Shown here in pieces: positions 24,416 through 33,659 of a stretch of 64,000 nucleotides of DNA. The position numbers and the translations under genes were made by a program. The stretch is from Pseudodesulfovibrio indicus (GTDB lineage Bacteria; Desulfobacterota; Desulfovibrionia; Desulfovibrionales; Desulfovibrionaceae), in contig NZ_CP014206.1 in NCBI RefSeq assembly GCF_001563225.1, forward strand, positions 2,666,001 through 2,730,000. Reading direction: 5' to 3'. Below the pieces are notes generated by a model. The model saw nothing but the letters and a program-made list of their open reading frames with translations. It searched no databases and was not told the DNA's origin. Each line of letters opens with the position of its first letter. The stretch's first letter is position 1.

Positions 24416-26644
24416 TTATTCAGGCTTGATGACCTTTCGCGGCTTGCTCCCCTCCTGGGGACCGAGGATACCGTCCTCCTCCATCTGCTCGATGAATCGG
24501 GCCGCGCGGTTGAAACCGATGCGCAGCCTGCGCTGCAACAGCGAGATGGACGCCTTGCCCTGGTCAAGCACGAACTGTACCGCCTCGTCGTAGACCGGGT
24601 CGTCCGTGGAGCTGACCCCGCCGGAACCCCCGCCGTTGCCCGTGTTCGGACTCCAGTCGCTGAAGTCCAGCTCGAACTCCTGGGGTACGGACTGTTTCCA
24701 GAAATCGACCACATGCGCAATTTCCGTCTCGTCCACGTACGCGCCGTGCATCCGCTTGAGCTTGCCGCCGCTGGGCTTGAAAAGCATGTCGCCCTTGCCG
24801 AGCAGCCGCTCCGCGCCCACGGCGTCGAGAATGGTCCGGGAGTCGAACTTGGAGGTCACGAAAAAGGAGATGCGGGTCGGGAAGTTGGCCTTGATCAGGC
24901 CGGTGACCACGTCCACGCTGGGCCGCTGGGTGGCCAGGACCAGGTGGATGCCCGCGGCGCGCGCCAGCTGGGCCAGCCGCACGATGCACTGCTCCACTTC
25001 CTTGGCCGCGGTCATCATCAGGTCGGCCAGCTCGTCGATGATGATGACCAGATAGGGCATGTGCTTCATGTGCTCGAACTCCTCCGGCACATTGTCGCCC
25101 ATCTCCTCGACTTTCTTGTTGTATCCCTCGATGTTGCGGACGCCCAACTGGGCCATTTTCTCGTACCGGCAGTCCATTTCGAAGACCGCCCACTCCAGGG
25201 CGCTCTTGGCCATGTTCATGTCGGTGACCACGGGATGGACCAGGTGCGGCAGGTCCGCGTACGGAGCCAGCTCGATGCGCTTGGGGTCCACCAGGAGCAG
25301 CTTCACGTCCTCGGGCCCGGCCTTGTACAGCAGGGACAAAAGGAACCCGTTGATGCCCACGGACTTGCCCGCGCCGGTGGCGCCCGCCACCAGCAGGTGC
25401 GGCATACGGGCCAGGTCCGCGACCTTGGTCGCGCCCTGGATGTCCTTGCCGAGGGCCAGGGTGAGCGGCGACTTGGAGCCGGTGAATTCCTTGGATTCCA
25501 ACACTTCGCGCAGATAAACCATCTCCCGCTCAATGTTCGGTATCTCGATGCCCACGGAGTCCTTGCCCGGAATGGGGGCCTCGATGCGCACGGACTCGGC
25601 GCGCAGGGCCAGGGCTATGTCGTCGGTCAGGTTCTCGATCTTGGAGACCTTGATGCCGGGCGCGGGCTTGAACTCAAACATGGTCACCACGGGACCGGGG
25701 ACAACGTGCTGGATTTCGCCCTGCACGTTGAAATCGTTCAAACATTCCTTGAGCTTGTCGGCCAGGGGCTGGAGCACCGCCGGGGTCTGCGATGAGGACT
25801 GCAGCGGGGGCGCGGTCAGCAGCGCGGTATTCGGCAGCCCGCCGGGTCCGGCCGGAACGTTGACCGGAGACGGAACGGATTTCGCCGCAGCGGGTCTGGG
25901 CTTTTTCGGGGGCGGAGAAACCTTCACCGGGCGGTCCTTTTCGCCCGCGTCCAGGTCCACGAACTGGAGGGGCGTTTCTTCCTCTTCCGGCTCGCGTTCT
26001 GCCTTTTCGCGCGCCTTGGCCTCGCGGCGCAGTGCGCGCGCCTCCTTGCGCTCCATGGCGCCCTCCCGGTACCGCTCCCACCACTGGCCGAGCACGACCC
26101 AGACAGAGGCCCAGCTGAAGCCGAGCACGCCCTGGACCGAGACGATGGTCACGAACAGCCAGAGCAGGAAGGTGCCCACGGGCCGGAGGTACGGCAGGGT
26201 GTACTTGGTGATCACGGACCGGCCGAAGAAGCCGCTGCCGATGAGGCCGTAGGCATCCTCAGGCACGGAGAAGAACCAGGGGTGCATGGCCCAGGCCTCG
26301 AAGGCCACGAACAACCCGATGACGCCGAGCCAGCGGGTGAAGGAGAGCTTCAGCCTCGAAATGAACCGGGACAGTCCCAGATAAAGGAAATACAGGGGCA
26401 GGAATATCGCCCCAACGCCGAACATTTCCACAAGGAAACCGGCGCAGTATGACCCCGCGTACCCGACGACGTTGTGTACCTTGCGCCCCGAGGTGACCGC
26501 CTGGTTGAAGCTGGGGTCGCCCGGGTCGAAGGACAGGATGCTCAGGAAAAGGAACGCGGAGAGAAAGAGAAGGAACAGCCCGATGATCTCGTTGCCGCGC
26601 CCTTTCCGCTCCGTTTGTACCGTGGTGTTCCGCCGTCTCGCCAT
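24416..26644 (-). CDS. ftsK: DNA translocase FtsK
   Basis: A 742-residue protein. The first 170 residues contain four membrane segments. A Pro/Lys/Glu-rich linker follows (about 180-280). The motor has LVAGATGAGKSVGINGFLLS (Walker A) and KLLLVDPKRIEL (Walker B), then the conserved LATQRPSVDVVTGLIKANFP. The last 70 residues form a winged-helix gamma-like domain (LDQGKASISLLQRRLRIGFNRAARFIEQME). FtsK pumps DNA at the division septum and activates XerD at dif. The linker is much shorter than in E. coli, so it is a Sfi-like FtsK of about 750-800 residues. Confidence 0.95.
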   Translation of the reverse strand: MARRRNTTVQTERKGRGNEIIGLFLLFLSAFLFLSILSFDPGDPSFNQAVTSGRKVHNVVGYAGSYCAGFLVEMFGVGAIFLPLYFLYLGLSRFISRLKLSFTRWLGVIGLFVAFEAWAMHPWFFSVPEDAYGLIGSGFFGRSVITKYTLPYLRPVGTFLLWLFVTIVSVQGVLGFSWASVWVVLGQWWERYREGAMERKEARALRREAKAREKAEREPEEEETPLQFVDLDAGEKDRPVKVSPPPKKPRPAAAKSVPSPVNVPAGPGGLPNTALLTAPPLQSSSQTPAVLQPLADKLKECLNDFNVQGEIQHVVPGPVVTMFEFKPAPGIKVSKIENLTDDIALALRAESVRIEAPIPGKDSVGIEIPNIEREMVYLREVLESKEFTGSKSPLTLALGKDIQGATKVADLARMPHLLVAGATGAGKSVGINGFLLSLLYKAGPEDVKLLLVDPKRIELAPYADLPHLVHPVVTDMNMAKSALEWAVFEMDCRYEKMAQLGVRNIEGYNKKVEEMGDNVPEEFEHMKHMPYLVIIIDELADLMMTAAKEVEQCIVRLAQLARAAGIHLVLATQRPSVDVVTGLIKANFPTRISFFVTSKFDSRTILDAVGAERLLGKGDMLFKPSGGKLKRMHGAYVDETEIAHVVDFWKQSVPQEFELDFSDWSPNTGNGGGSGGVSSTDDPVYDEAVQFVLDQGKASISLLQRRLRIGFNRAARFIEQMEEDGILGPQEGSKPRKVIKPE

Positions 26645-26661
26645 TAATCCTCTCTTAGAAT

Positions 26662-26700
26662 AAAAAAGGTCCTGGACAGCAACCTGCCCACGACCTTTTT
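26662..26700 (-). terminator. terminator after efp
   Basis: AAAAAGGTC and GACCTTTTT with a loop of about 20 bases. The minus-strand tail is a T-run. It separates efp from ftsK. Confidence 0.8.
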
Positions 26701-26732
26701 ACGCAATTTACACAAGGTGTTGCAAGTCCGCT

Positions 26733-27290
26733 TTATTCGCGTCCAAGATACTCTCCGCTCCGGGTGTCCACCTTGATGGTGTCGCCTTCGTTGATGAACA
26801 GCGGAACGTTGACCTTCAGCCCGGTCTCCATGGTGGCGGGCTTGGTGGCGTTGCTCACGCGGTCGCCCTGGATGCCGGGGTCGGTCTGGGCCACCTTGAG
26901 GGTAACGCCTGCGGGCAGGTCCACGCCGATCAGCTCGCCGTTGTAGAGCAGGACCTTGACGGTGTCGCCTTCCTTGATGAAGCCGCCCTTCTCGCCGACG
27001 TTGTCGCCGGGGACGTGCATCTGCTCGTAGGTCTCGAGGTCCATGAACACGAAGAAGTCGCCTTCACGGAAAATGTACTGCATTTCGGTAACGGCCATGT
27101 CGGGTTTGTCCACCTTCTCGCCGGAGCGGAAGGTCTTGTCGAGCACCTGGCCGGTCATCATCTGGCGCAGCTTGGTACGCACCATGGCGCCGCCCTTGCC
27201 CGGCTTGAAGTGCTGAAACTCGATGATTTCAAACGGCTTGCCGTCGATCTCGATTTTCAGGCCAGTCCTGAAATCCTTGGTCGATATCAT
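26733..27290 (-). CDS. efp: translation elongation factor P
   Basis: A 185-residue EF-P with [20 protein letters not shown], the tip loop [31 protein letters not shown] and the C-terminal [26 protein letters not shown] relieves stalling at polyproline stretches. I chose the ATG at 27290 with GGAGA six bases upstream, not a TTG 12 bases earlier. The loop lysine lies in PGKGGA; the modification enzyme is not visible here. It lies downstream of aroQ. Confidence 0.95.
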   Translation of the reverse strand: MISTKDFRTGLKIEIDGKPFEIIEFQHFKPGKGGAMVRTKLRQMMTGQVLDKTFRSGEKVDKPDMAVTEMQYIFREGDFFVFMDLETYEQMHVPGDNVGEKGGFIKEGDTVKVLLYNGELIGVDLPAGVTLKVAQTDPGIQGDRVSNATKPATMETGLKVNVPLFINEGDTIKVDTRSGEYLGRE

Positions 27291-27339
27291 ATATTTCTCC
27301 AAATGTTACCGGTTGTTACCGGGTCTTTTATCGGCTTAT

Positions 27340-27798
27340 TCAGCCCCGCAACCGCTCCACGAGCGCTTGGACACCGAGGGCATAACTCAGAATTCCGAAA
27401 CCGGCAATCACGCCGATGCACCTCTCGCCCATAATGGATTTCTGGCGCAGGGGCTGGTCGGTGCGCGCCCAAATGTTGCTGATATGCACCTCCACGCAGG
27501 GGATGTCGATCCAGGCCAGGCAGTCGGCCAGGGCCAGGCTGGTGTGGGTGTAGGCCCCCGCATTGAAGACCACGCCGTCCACGCCCTCCTCGCGCGCCCA
27601 TTCCAGGCGGTCGATGAGTCCGCCCTCGGAGTTGGACTGAAAATGGCTCAGGGTCACCTCGGCGGCCTTTTCGCCCATGAGGGTTTCCAGCAGCGCGGGC
27701 ATATCCTCCATGGTTTGCGAACCATAGATCTCCGGCTGGCGTTTGCCGATGTGCCCGAGATTGGGACCATTTAATATGAGTATATGGTATTTGGCCAT
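27340..27798 (-). CDS. aroQ: type II 3-dehydroquinate dehydratase
   Basis: A 152-residue enzyme with ILILNGPNLGHIGKRQPEIYG, the FQSNSEGGLIDRL segment, GVVFNAGAYTHTSLALADCL and PCVEVHISNIWAR. This is the small dodecameric type II DHQase of the shikimate pathway. One odd residue: the usual NLL at NGPNLNLL is replaced by NLGHIG. efp follows about 50 bases downstream. Confidence 0.93.
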   Translation of the reverse strand: MAKYHILILNGPNLGHIGKRQPEIYGSQTMEDMPALLETLMGEKAAEVTLSHFQSNSEGGLIDRLEWAREEGVDGVVFNAGAYTHTSLALADCLAWIDIPCVEVHISNIWARTDQPLRQKSIMGERCIGVIAGFGILSYALGVQALVERLRG

Positions 27799-27898
27799 GC
27801 CCTACCCCCTGACTATTTTCCGCTATGTCTTGACGCGCCACCATAAAAAAAGAACATTGGGGGCGTCCTGAAAACCACTGCCTAAACGGTGTCTCTTT

Positions 27899-28480
27899 AT
27901 GAACCGAACCATTGAGTTAGTCAAAACAATATACGAAATCAAGCAGCTCGAAGACATCGACGCTCCCCAGATCGCCCTTGCCGGGCGCTCCAACGTGGGC
28001 AAGTCTTCGCTGGTCAACCGGCTGGCCGGGCGCAAGGCGCTGGCCAAGATCAGCTCCAAGCCGGGCAAGACGCGCAGCCTCAACTACTACCGGGTGGACC
28101 CCGACGGGTACTACCTCGTGGACCTGCCGGGCTACGGCTACGCCAAGTGCTCCAAGCAGGAGCGGGCCAAGTGGGGCAAGCTGATCGAAGCCTACATGAA
28201 GGACAACCCGCGCCTCAGGGCCGTGGCCGTGCTGCTCGATTCCCGCCTGCCCCCGCAGAAGATCGACATGGAGCTGACTTCCTACGTCCGAAGCCTCGGC
28301 ATCCCGGTCATCCCGGTGCTGACCAAGGCGGACAAGCCCAAGCAGCGGGAGCTGGCGCAGCTCCAGACCCAGTGGCGGGACATCCTCCAGCAGGACCGCC
28401 TGCCCCTGTCCTTCTCCAGCAAGACCGGCAAGGGCGAGGAAAAGCTCTGGGCCGCGTTCACCGAAGCCGCCGGCGCGTGA
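27899..28480 (+). CDS. engB: ribosome biogenesis GTPase EngB/YsxC
   Basis: A 193-residue GTPase with [21 protein letters not shown] (G1), GKTRSLNYY (G2), [11 protein letters not shown] (G3) and [12 protein letters not shown] (G4). EngB is needed for 50S subunit maturation. It converges with lptG and leaves no gap: its stop ends one base before the lptG stop codon. A GTGATCACG half-copy of the repeat element overlaps its stop. Confidence 0.95.
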   Translation: MNRTIELVKTIYEIKQLEDIDAPQIALAGRSNVGKSSLVNRLAGRKALAKISSKPGKTRSLNYYRVDPDGYYLVDLPGYGYAKCSKQERAKWGKLIEAYMKDNPRLRAVAVLLDSRLPPQKIDMELTSYVRSLGIPVIPVLTKADKPKQRELAQLQTQWRDILQQDRLPLSFSSKTGKGEEKLWAAFTEAAGA

Positions 28481-29614
28481 TCACGCCCGGCGGGGAATAA
28501 GCCCTTCCACCCAACCGAGGACCGTGGCCTGGAATCCCGGCAGGGAGACCCAGGCCAGCCTGAGGCTCGCCGCCCCCCCCATGATCGCGTTGCCCAGCCA
28601 GGCCGCGATGATGGGCGGCAGCACGCCCTTCTCTCCGGCCGTGGCCCCGACCACGTGCACCCCGTATTGGACGAAGATGAGGATCAGCGACAGCCCGATG
28701 TTGGCGTAGACGTTCTCGGACCAGGTCACCAGCGCCAGGGCCAGCAGGGCCATGACCATCATGGAGCAGGCATAGGAAAACTTGCCGTGCCACACGGTGC
28801 GCAGGATCTCCACGTTGGACCCGGACTCCTCCAACCGCTTTATCGCCTTGGATAATTCGAACAGCGGGAGCTGGGCCGTGTCGCCCTTCAACTCCACGGC
28901 GGCGTACGCCTTGAGGTTCTGGCGCACGGACAGGAACTGGGAGAGCCGGTCCACTGCTATGAACGTCCGGGTGTCCAGCTCGTGCACGTCCAGCAGTCCC
29001 CAGCCATGGTCGTCGATGAGCGCCTTCTTGGCGGTCAGGATGCGGATCAGCTCCTGGTTGTCCGTGGTGAACTCGTAGACCGTGATGTCGCTGGCCCGGC
29101 TCTTGCCCGGATGGGCCTCCTTGGCCATGACGATGAACGGCCCGTCGCGGAACCAAAGGTCCTTGATGGTCAGTTCGTCCAGCTGCTTCTTGCGGACGTC
29201 TTCCTTCCAGATGCGGTTGGCCTCGTATTCGCCGAACACGCCCAGGAACTGGGAAAAGACGAGCTGCCCCCCGCTCCAGACCAAGGCATAGATCACGAAA
29301 AAGCGGATGAACCAGGCAAAGGACACGCCCCCGGCGCGCAGGGCGAGCATCTCCCGCGAGCGCGACAGCACCCCGAGCTGGATGACCATGGCCAGGAGAA
29401 AGACGGCAGGCATGAGCTGCGATACGATGAGCGGTATCTTGACTATGAAATAGAAAAGGATGGTCTCCGCGCCCAGCCCGGCCCGGATGAAATCGTCCAG
29501 CCGGTCGAAGATGTCCGACAGCAGGTAGATGCAGGTGCCCACGGCCAGGCAGATGGCCATGAGATAGAGATTCTGCCGGATCAGGTACCGGCTGAGGACG
29601 CCGATCAGCCTCAT
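28481..29614 (-). CDS. lptG: LPS export permease LptG
   Basis: A 377-residue polytopic protein with the LptF/LptG arrangement: three N-terminal membrane segments, a large periplasmic domain (about 105-270) and three C-terminal segments. It has SRYLIRQNLYLMAICLAVGTCIYLL, then MVIQLGVLSRSREMLALRAGG, the coupling region facing LptB. It overlaps the lptF stop by four bases. With LptF and LptB it extracts LPS from the inner membrane. Confidence 0.9.
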   Translation of the reverse strand: MRLIGVLSRYLIRQNLYLMAICLAVGTCIYLLSDIFDRLDDFIRAGLGAETILFYFIVKIPLIVSQLMPAVFLLAMVIQLGVLSRSREMLALRAGGVSFAWFIRFFVIYALVWSGGQLVFSQFLGVFGEYEANRIWKEDVRKKQLDELTIKDLWFRDGPFIVMAKEAHPGKSRASDITVYEFTTDNQELIRILTAKKALIDDHGWGLLDVHELDTRTFIAVDRLSQFLSVRQNLKAYAAVELKGDTAQLPLFELSKAIKRLEESGSNVEILRTVWHGKFSYACSMMVMALLALALVTWSENVYANIGLSLILIFVQYGVHVVGATAGEKGVLPPIIAAWLGNAIMGGAASLRLAWVSLPGFQATVLGWVEGLIPRRA

Positions 29615-30783
29615 GCCTCACCCCGCTTCCCGCGCGAGAGCCGCAGATGCCGGAGCCGGTGGATCACCGAGGGGGTCCGCTCCAGGTTGGCGTAGCGCAT
29701 GCCGACCGAGGCCACGAGCACGAACAGGAGGTTCGGTGCCCACATGCCGTATTGGGGCGGAATCGTTCCGGATTCGCCCATGCTCACGCCGATGGAGAAC
29801 ATGGTGTAATAGACCATGAAGAGGCCCATGGCCATGAGCAGGCCGTACTGCTGCCTGAGCCCCCGGAAGATGGACGCGATGGGAATGGCGAACATGCCGA
29901 GCACGAAGCAGCCCAGCGGCAGGGTCAGCCGCTTGTAGAACTCGGTGTCCACCTTGCGGTAGAACCGGTCGTCCTGGCCCGGCATGAGGTCGTGGTCCCC
30001 CCGGATGGCGTTCAGCCGGAAAAACGGCATGTCCTTGGCCTTTTCCTCGGAAAAATTGAAGCCGACCAGCAGCTTGCCCAGGTCGAGCTTGATGGAATAG
30101 CGGCCGAACTTGAGGACGTTCAACTCGTCCCCGCTCTCGCGGAAGATCTTCCCGTTCTTGAACACGATGTGGATCAGGGCCTGCTCCGGGGTGGACTCGA
30201 TTTCCGCCTCCGGGGCCACCACGACCACCGAGGTGTTCTTGATGGAGTCGTCGCGCACGAAGGCGAACTTCAACTGGCCCTTCTCGTTGTCCACCTGGTG
30301 GGCATAGAAGGTGATGTGCGGGAACTCCTTGTTGAACACGCCCGGCTGGAGCGCGAACTTGGAGTGGGTCTTGGCAAAGTAGTAGAGCTTGGTCTTGAAC
30401 ATGTCCATGCCCCACGCAAGCCCCCAGAACGATATGAAAAAGGCGAACAGCGTGCAGAGCGCGCAAAAGAGCGCCGGCGCGGGCAGCATGCGGTACAGGC
30501 TGACCCCGCTGGCCTTGAGCGCCACCAGCTCGTTGTCCGTGCTCATGCGCAGGAAGGTCAGGAACACGCTGAGCATGGTCGCGATGGGGGTGATGAGCAG
30601 CAGGAAGAACGGCGTGAGGAAAAAGAACAGTTGCAGGATGTTGAGGATGCCGATGTTCTGGGAGAGGAACAGCGAGCGCAACTGGAGCATCCGCCCCACC
30701 AGGATCAGCCCGAGAAGGCAGGAGACGGTAAGCCCGAACAGCTTGAGCAGTTCAAGGAATATCTGGCGCTGGAGAAGCTTCAC
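29611..30783 (-). CDS. lptF: LPS export permease LptF
   Basis: A 390-residue permease with LQRQIFLELLKLFGLTVSCLLGLILVGRM, TMLSVFLTFLRMSTDNELVALKASGVS (coupling helix) and the C-terminal LTLPLGCFVLGMFAIPIASIFRG. It pairs with LptG. A 60-residue gene starts upstream with a 9-base gap, so three genes form one operon. Confidence 0.9.
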   Translation of the reverse strand: MKLLQRQIFLELLKLFGLTVSCLLGLILVGRMLQLRSLFLSQNIGILNILQLFFFLTPFFLLLITPIATMLSVFLTFLRMSTDNELVALKASGVSLYRMLPAPALFCALCTLFAFFISFWGLAWGMDMFKTKLYYFAKTHSKFALQPGVFNKEFPHITFYAHQVDNEKGQLKFAFVRDDSIKNTSVVVVAPEAEIESTPEQALIHIVFKNGKIFRESGDELNVLKFGRYSIKLDLGKLLVGFNFSEEKAKDMPFFRLNAIRGDHDLMPGQDDRFYRKVDTEFYKRLTLPLGCFVLGMFAIPIASIFRGLRQQYGLLMAMGLFMVYYTMFSIGVSMGESGTIPPQYGMWAPNLLFVLVASVGMRYANLERTPSVIHRLRHLRLSRGKRGEA

Positions 30784-30792
30784 GACCCGATG

Positions 30793-30975
30793 CTATGCCT
30801 TGTTTTCCTTAAAGAAACGCATGAGGAATTCCGCATCCTTGGGCCCCAGGTTGAACCGCACACCCGCCTCTTCGATGAGCGCGGCAAGGGGTTTGGGCTC
30901 CTTGCATTCCCGCATCTCGCAGATCCAGGCGATGGCTTTGCGCGCCAGTTCGCTTTGAGGCATTATGGTGGTCAT
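30793..30975 (-). CDS. small conserved protein upstream of lptF
   Basis: A 60-residue protein, MTTIMPQSELARKAIAWIC at the N terminus, ending FLMRFFKENKA. The ATG at 30975 has AGGAG about 8 bases upstream. Its helical composition and its place 9 bases before lptF argue for a real gene; a longer frame upstream lacks support. No domain is recognised. It could be an lptFG-associated small protein. Confidence 0.7.
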   Translation of the reverse strand: MTTIMPQSELARKAIAWICEMRECKEPKPLAALIEEAGVRFNLGPKDAEFLMRFFKENKA

Positions 30976-31110
30976 CGGTTGCTCCTGTCTGTTATTCCTG
31001 CTTCCAACGAGGGAAATACACCAGCTTCCAAGGGGTTGCAAGACAGTGTTGGTTCGACTAAACCCTAGGGCGGCAGCGTCCCGAAACCCTATTGCATTAC
31101 TGAGGATTCC

Positions 31111-31902
31111 ATGGCCCCCTGGTATGTAGCGATCATTCTCGGCATCGTCGAAGGTCTGACCGAATTCCTGCCGGTGTCCAGCACCGGCCATCTGATCATC
31201 ACCGGCTACCTGCTCGACTTCACCGGCCCCAAGGCGGAAACCTTCGAGATCGTCATCCAGCTCGGGGCGATCCTGGCCGTGGTGGCCCTCTATTGGGACC
31301 GGTTCATCGGCCTGCTCGCCACGGACCCGGAACGGAAATTTTCCGGCGTCTACGGGCTGTGGCTGCTCTTCCTGACCTCCCTGCCCGCCTCGGTGGTCGG
31401 CCTGCTGGCCCACGGCTACATCAAGGAGCACCTCTTTTCGCCCGGCACGGTGGCCGTGGCCCTGGCCGTTGGCGCGGTGCTCATCTTCGTGGTCGAGGGC
31501 ATGAACAAGCGCATCGAAATGGAATCCCTGGACGAGATCACCCCGAAACTGGCGCTGGGCATCGGCCTGTTCCAATGCCTGGCCCTGTGGCCCGGATTCT
31601 CGCGCTCGGCCTCGACCATCATGGGCGGCATGCTCCTGGGCGCGGGCCGCACCGTGGCCGCCGAGTACTCCTTCATCGCCGCCGTGCCCATCATGTTCGC
31701 CGCCACAGGCTATGATTTCCTCAAGAACTACGAGCTGTTCGAACACGGCGACATGCTCTTCCTGCTGCTCGGCTTCCTGGTCTCCTTCATCGCCGCCTGG
31801 ATAGCGGTCAAAGGGTTCATCATCCTCCTTGGCCGCCTCACCCTGCGTCCCTTCGCCGTATACCGCCTCGGCCTTGCTGTACTGATTCTCCTGTTTTTGT
31901 AA
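31111..31902 (+). CDS. uppP: undecaprenyl-diphosphate phosphatase
   Basis: A 263-residue polytopic membrane protein with GIVEGLTEFLPVSSTGHLIITGYLL (catalytic motif 1) and LWPGFSRSASTIMGGMLLG (catalytic motif 2). UppP recycles the undecaprenyl carrier for peptidoglycan and other envelope polymers. It is divergent from lptF. Confidence 0.95.
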   Translation: MAPWYVAIILGIVEGLTEFLPVSSTGHLIITGYLLDFTGPKAETFEIVIQLGAILAVVALYWDRFIGLLATDPERKFSGVYGLWLLFLTSLPASVVGLLAHGYIKEHLFSPGTVAVALAVGAVLIFVVEGMNKRIEMESLDEITPKLALGIGLFQCLALWPGFSRSASTIMGGMLLGAGRTVAAEYSFIAAVPIMFAATGYDFLKNYELFEHGDMLFLLLGFLVSFIAAWIAVKGFIILLGRLTLRPFAVYRLGLAVLILLFL

Positions 31903-31994
31903 TATGTTCCAAAAAATCGGCCCAAGCGGGAATTTCCACTTGCCAAGCCGAAAAAGACGGTCTATAGACTGTGACCGCTTCGGCGCACAAACGT

Positions 31995-32071
31995 GGCGAG
32001 GTAGCTCAGTTGGTCAGAGCATGCGGCTCATATCCGCAGAGTCGGAGGTTCAAGTCCTCTCCTCGCTACCA
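31995..32071 (+). tRNA. tRNA-Met (CAT)
   Basis: Acceptor GGCGAGG/CCTCGCT, position 73 A and encoded CCA, D arm GCTCAGTTGGTCAGAGC, anticodon stem TGCGG/CCGCA with loop CTCATAT (CAT), T arm GGAGG TTCAAGT CCTCT. It is an elongator-type tRNA with CAT, so a tRNA-Ile2 (lysidine) identity cannot be ruled out by anticodon alone. Confidence 0.9.
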
Positions 32072-32082
32072 CGAATGAAACT

Positions 32083-32125
32083 GGAAGTCCGTGAAACCAA
32101 AAGGTTTTGCGGACTTCCTTCTTTT
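32083..32125 (+). terminator. terminator after tRNA-Met
   Basis: GGAAGTCCG and CGGACTTCC arms with an AACC/GGTT inner pairing, then TTCTTTT. Confidence 0.75.
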
Positions 32126-32548
32126 GCATTTTATGGATCTCGGACGGTCCTCGAACTGTGCTAAGTTGGTGTACCAGACGTCCCTACTGATCTGATGCTG
32201 ATTTTCTGTCACCTCTAGTTCTCTACTCTCTCCGTACTTGCTACCGGAGCGGCAAGGACCATTTTCCTGACAGAAACCGCCTGGGGATACGTCGCCGAAA
32301 GACATGCAGCCAAGACCCTCTCCGAGAATATCGCCAGCAAGCTAGAGTTCCCGGTTGATCTGGAGCATCTCAAGAAATCGAAGTATTGCGGGTGAAGCAT
32401 CATCTGTACGATCTCGTTTGCGTACCAACTTGATCAAGGTCGCAATGGTCTGAGCACGACTTTCCCTTGACCTTGATATTCACCCCTTCTATATCAACCA
32501 TGAAGATCTTTTGTTGATTTGGCCATATAACCATCCAAGGAGGTTTAG
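32126..32548. other. AT-richer stretch after tRNA-Met, possible gene remnant
   Basis: About 420 bases with lower GC than the neighbours and no intact gene. A reading frame open from 32219 to 32395 encodes a protein-like 58-residue stretch (ATGAARTIFLTETAWGYVAE) that starts after a stop and has no start codon, so it may be the 3' end of a lost gene. A minus-strand frame covers the same bases. An imperfect TCAAGGTC/GACCTTGA repeat lies near 32433-32475. Confidence 0.4.
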
Positions 32549-32743
32549 ATGCCAAAAAAACCAAAGAACCATGGGAAGGCTTGGGATGATGGTGAAGTGA
32601 AGGAACTCCGGAAATTAGCCAAAGGAAACACCCCTACACGTGTCATTGGGCTTAAGCTCGGACGAACAGAAGATGCAGTACGAGCCAAGGCGAGCGACGA
32701 GAACATCTCCTTGAAGCCGACTAATCAGAGCCCCTACGGTTAA
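32549..32743 (+). CDS. small conserved DNA-binding-like protein
   Basis: A 64-residue basic protein starting MPKKPKNHGKAWDDGEVKEL, with RVIGLKLGRTEDAVRAKA and a LKPTNQSPYG end. It closely resembles a short conserved family with an HTH/Myb-like fold seen in many proteobacteria and often mobile; I know no function. The ribosome binding site is strong (AAGGAGG 5 bases upstream). Codon use is less GC-rich than in the neighbours, consistent with acquisition. Confidence 0.8.
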   Translation: MPKKPKNHGKAWDDGEVKELRKLAKGNTPTRVIGLKLGRTEDAVRAKASDENISLKPTNQSPYG

Positions 32744-32834
32744 CTCTCTGATAATCAACTGAATTGGTGTGCTTCGAGACTCAGGCTCTGTGTTCATTGC
32801 CACAGAGCCTTTTTTGCGCCGACAAGAAAGACAA

Positions 32835-32912
32835 AAACGATCGATTCTCCCTGCCATCGGGGAAGATGAAATGGGCAGGCTGTTCAATGTGTCTTCCGAA
32901 GACATAAGCGGA
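32835..32912. repeat. direct repeat copy 1
   Basis: Starts AAACGATCGATTCTCCCT and ends TCTTCCGAAGAC plus a few bases. It matches 33048-33127 over about 80 bases with several mismatches and small indels. Translated in frame, both copies give KRSILPxIxxDE, so the repeat may stem from a duplicated coding fragment. Confidence 0.7.
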
Positions 32913-33047
32913 CGCCACCCTATTGTGTTGGACAACCGGGTACGCCCACCCGTCCAGTAGATAGATCAGGGACAAGCAAGTCGCCCGATGACATATGTCC
33001 ACACATCCCGCACTGCACCTGAGGGACCAATGTCCACGACTAAGACC

Positions 33048-33127
33048 AAACGATCGATTCTCCCTTCCATCGAGAAAGACGAAATAGGCCTAGACAGTTC
33101 TAGGCGTCTTCCGAAGACCCAACGGCG
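33048..33127. repeat. direct repeat copy 2
   Basis: The second copy, AAACGATCGATTCTCCCT at the start and TCTTCCGAAGACCC near the end. A 45-codon frame from 33030 covers it, but its 3' half looks random. Confidence 0.7.
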
Positions 33128-33223
33128 AACAAATCAACATAATACATTAATAAAAATAAATAAATAAGGGCGCGAAACTTGCTTTATCCCCTGAAACGAC
33201 AGCATCGGAGGGCAAATTTCGCC

Positions 33224-33523
33224 ATGGAAAACCCCAGCGCCGAACAGGCGATTCAGATCATCGACGACCTGGTCAACAAGACGCTCAACACGCAGGAGGC
33301 CTTTGACCGGGCCATCGGGAAGCTCCTTGAAGAAGCCGCCCGCATCCGGGACAACGTCGAGGATGTCGGCAAGCCTCTTTCCAGCGACCAGACCCGGCAG
33401 ATATTGCAGAACGTGTCCCGCATCATCCGGGAACTCGGCATGGTCGAAAAGGGATTCGGCCCGGCCACGGCCTCGCACCCGCAAATGGCCCGCGATGTCG
33501 AGGATGGTGCCATGAAGCAATAG
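33224..33523 (+). CDS. hypothetical helical protein
   Basis: A 99-residue, entirely helical, charged protein (AEQAIQIIDDLVNKTLNTQ at the N terminus). The ATG at 33224 has GGAGG about 12 bases upstream, rather far. It is followed by a terminator. No family is recognised. GC-rich codon use like the genome core suggests that it is native, next to the AT-rich stretch. Confidence 0.65.
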   Translation: MENPSAEQAIQIIDDLVNKTLNTQEAFDRAIGKLLEEAARIRDNVEDVGKPLSSDQTRQILQNVSRIIRELGMVEKGFGPATASHPQMARDVEDGAMKQ

Positions 33524-33594
33524 GCCCGTTCACGACGGACGGTGACCTGATGCCCGGCAATCAAAACGCGGTCCCCTTTCCCCCCTGGCAAAAC

Positions 33595-33628
33595 AAAGGC
33601 CCGTACCTTTGGCACGGGCCTTCTTCCG
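33595..33628. terminator. terminator between converging genes
   Basis: AAGGCCCGT and ACGGGCCTT with a 9-base loop, then TTCTTCC on the plus side and A-rich sequence upstream. Confidence 0.75.
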
Positions 33629-33659
33629 TTTCCGAGGGGTGCTGACCCCTACGGGATCG

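Noticed and set aside
32835..33127. Transposase gene remnant
   Set aside because: KRSILPxI resembles the start of some Tn3-type transposases, but the similarity is only about ten residues, so I did not annotate one.
31995..33178. Attachment-site duplication of the tRNA-Met 3' end
   Set aside because: I looked for a second copy of the tRNA end in the following kilobase and found none.
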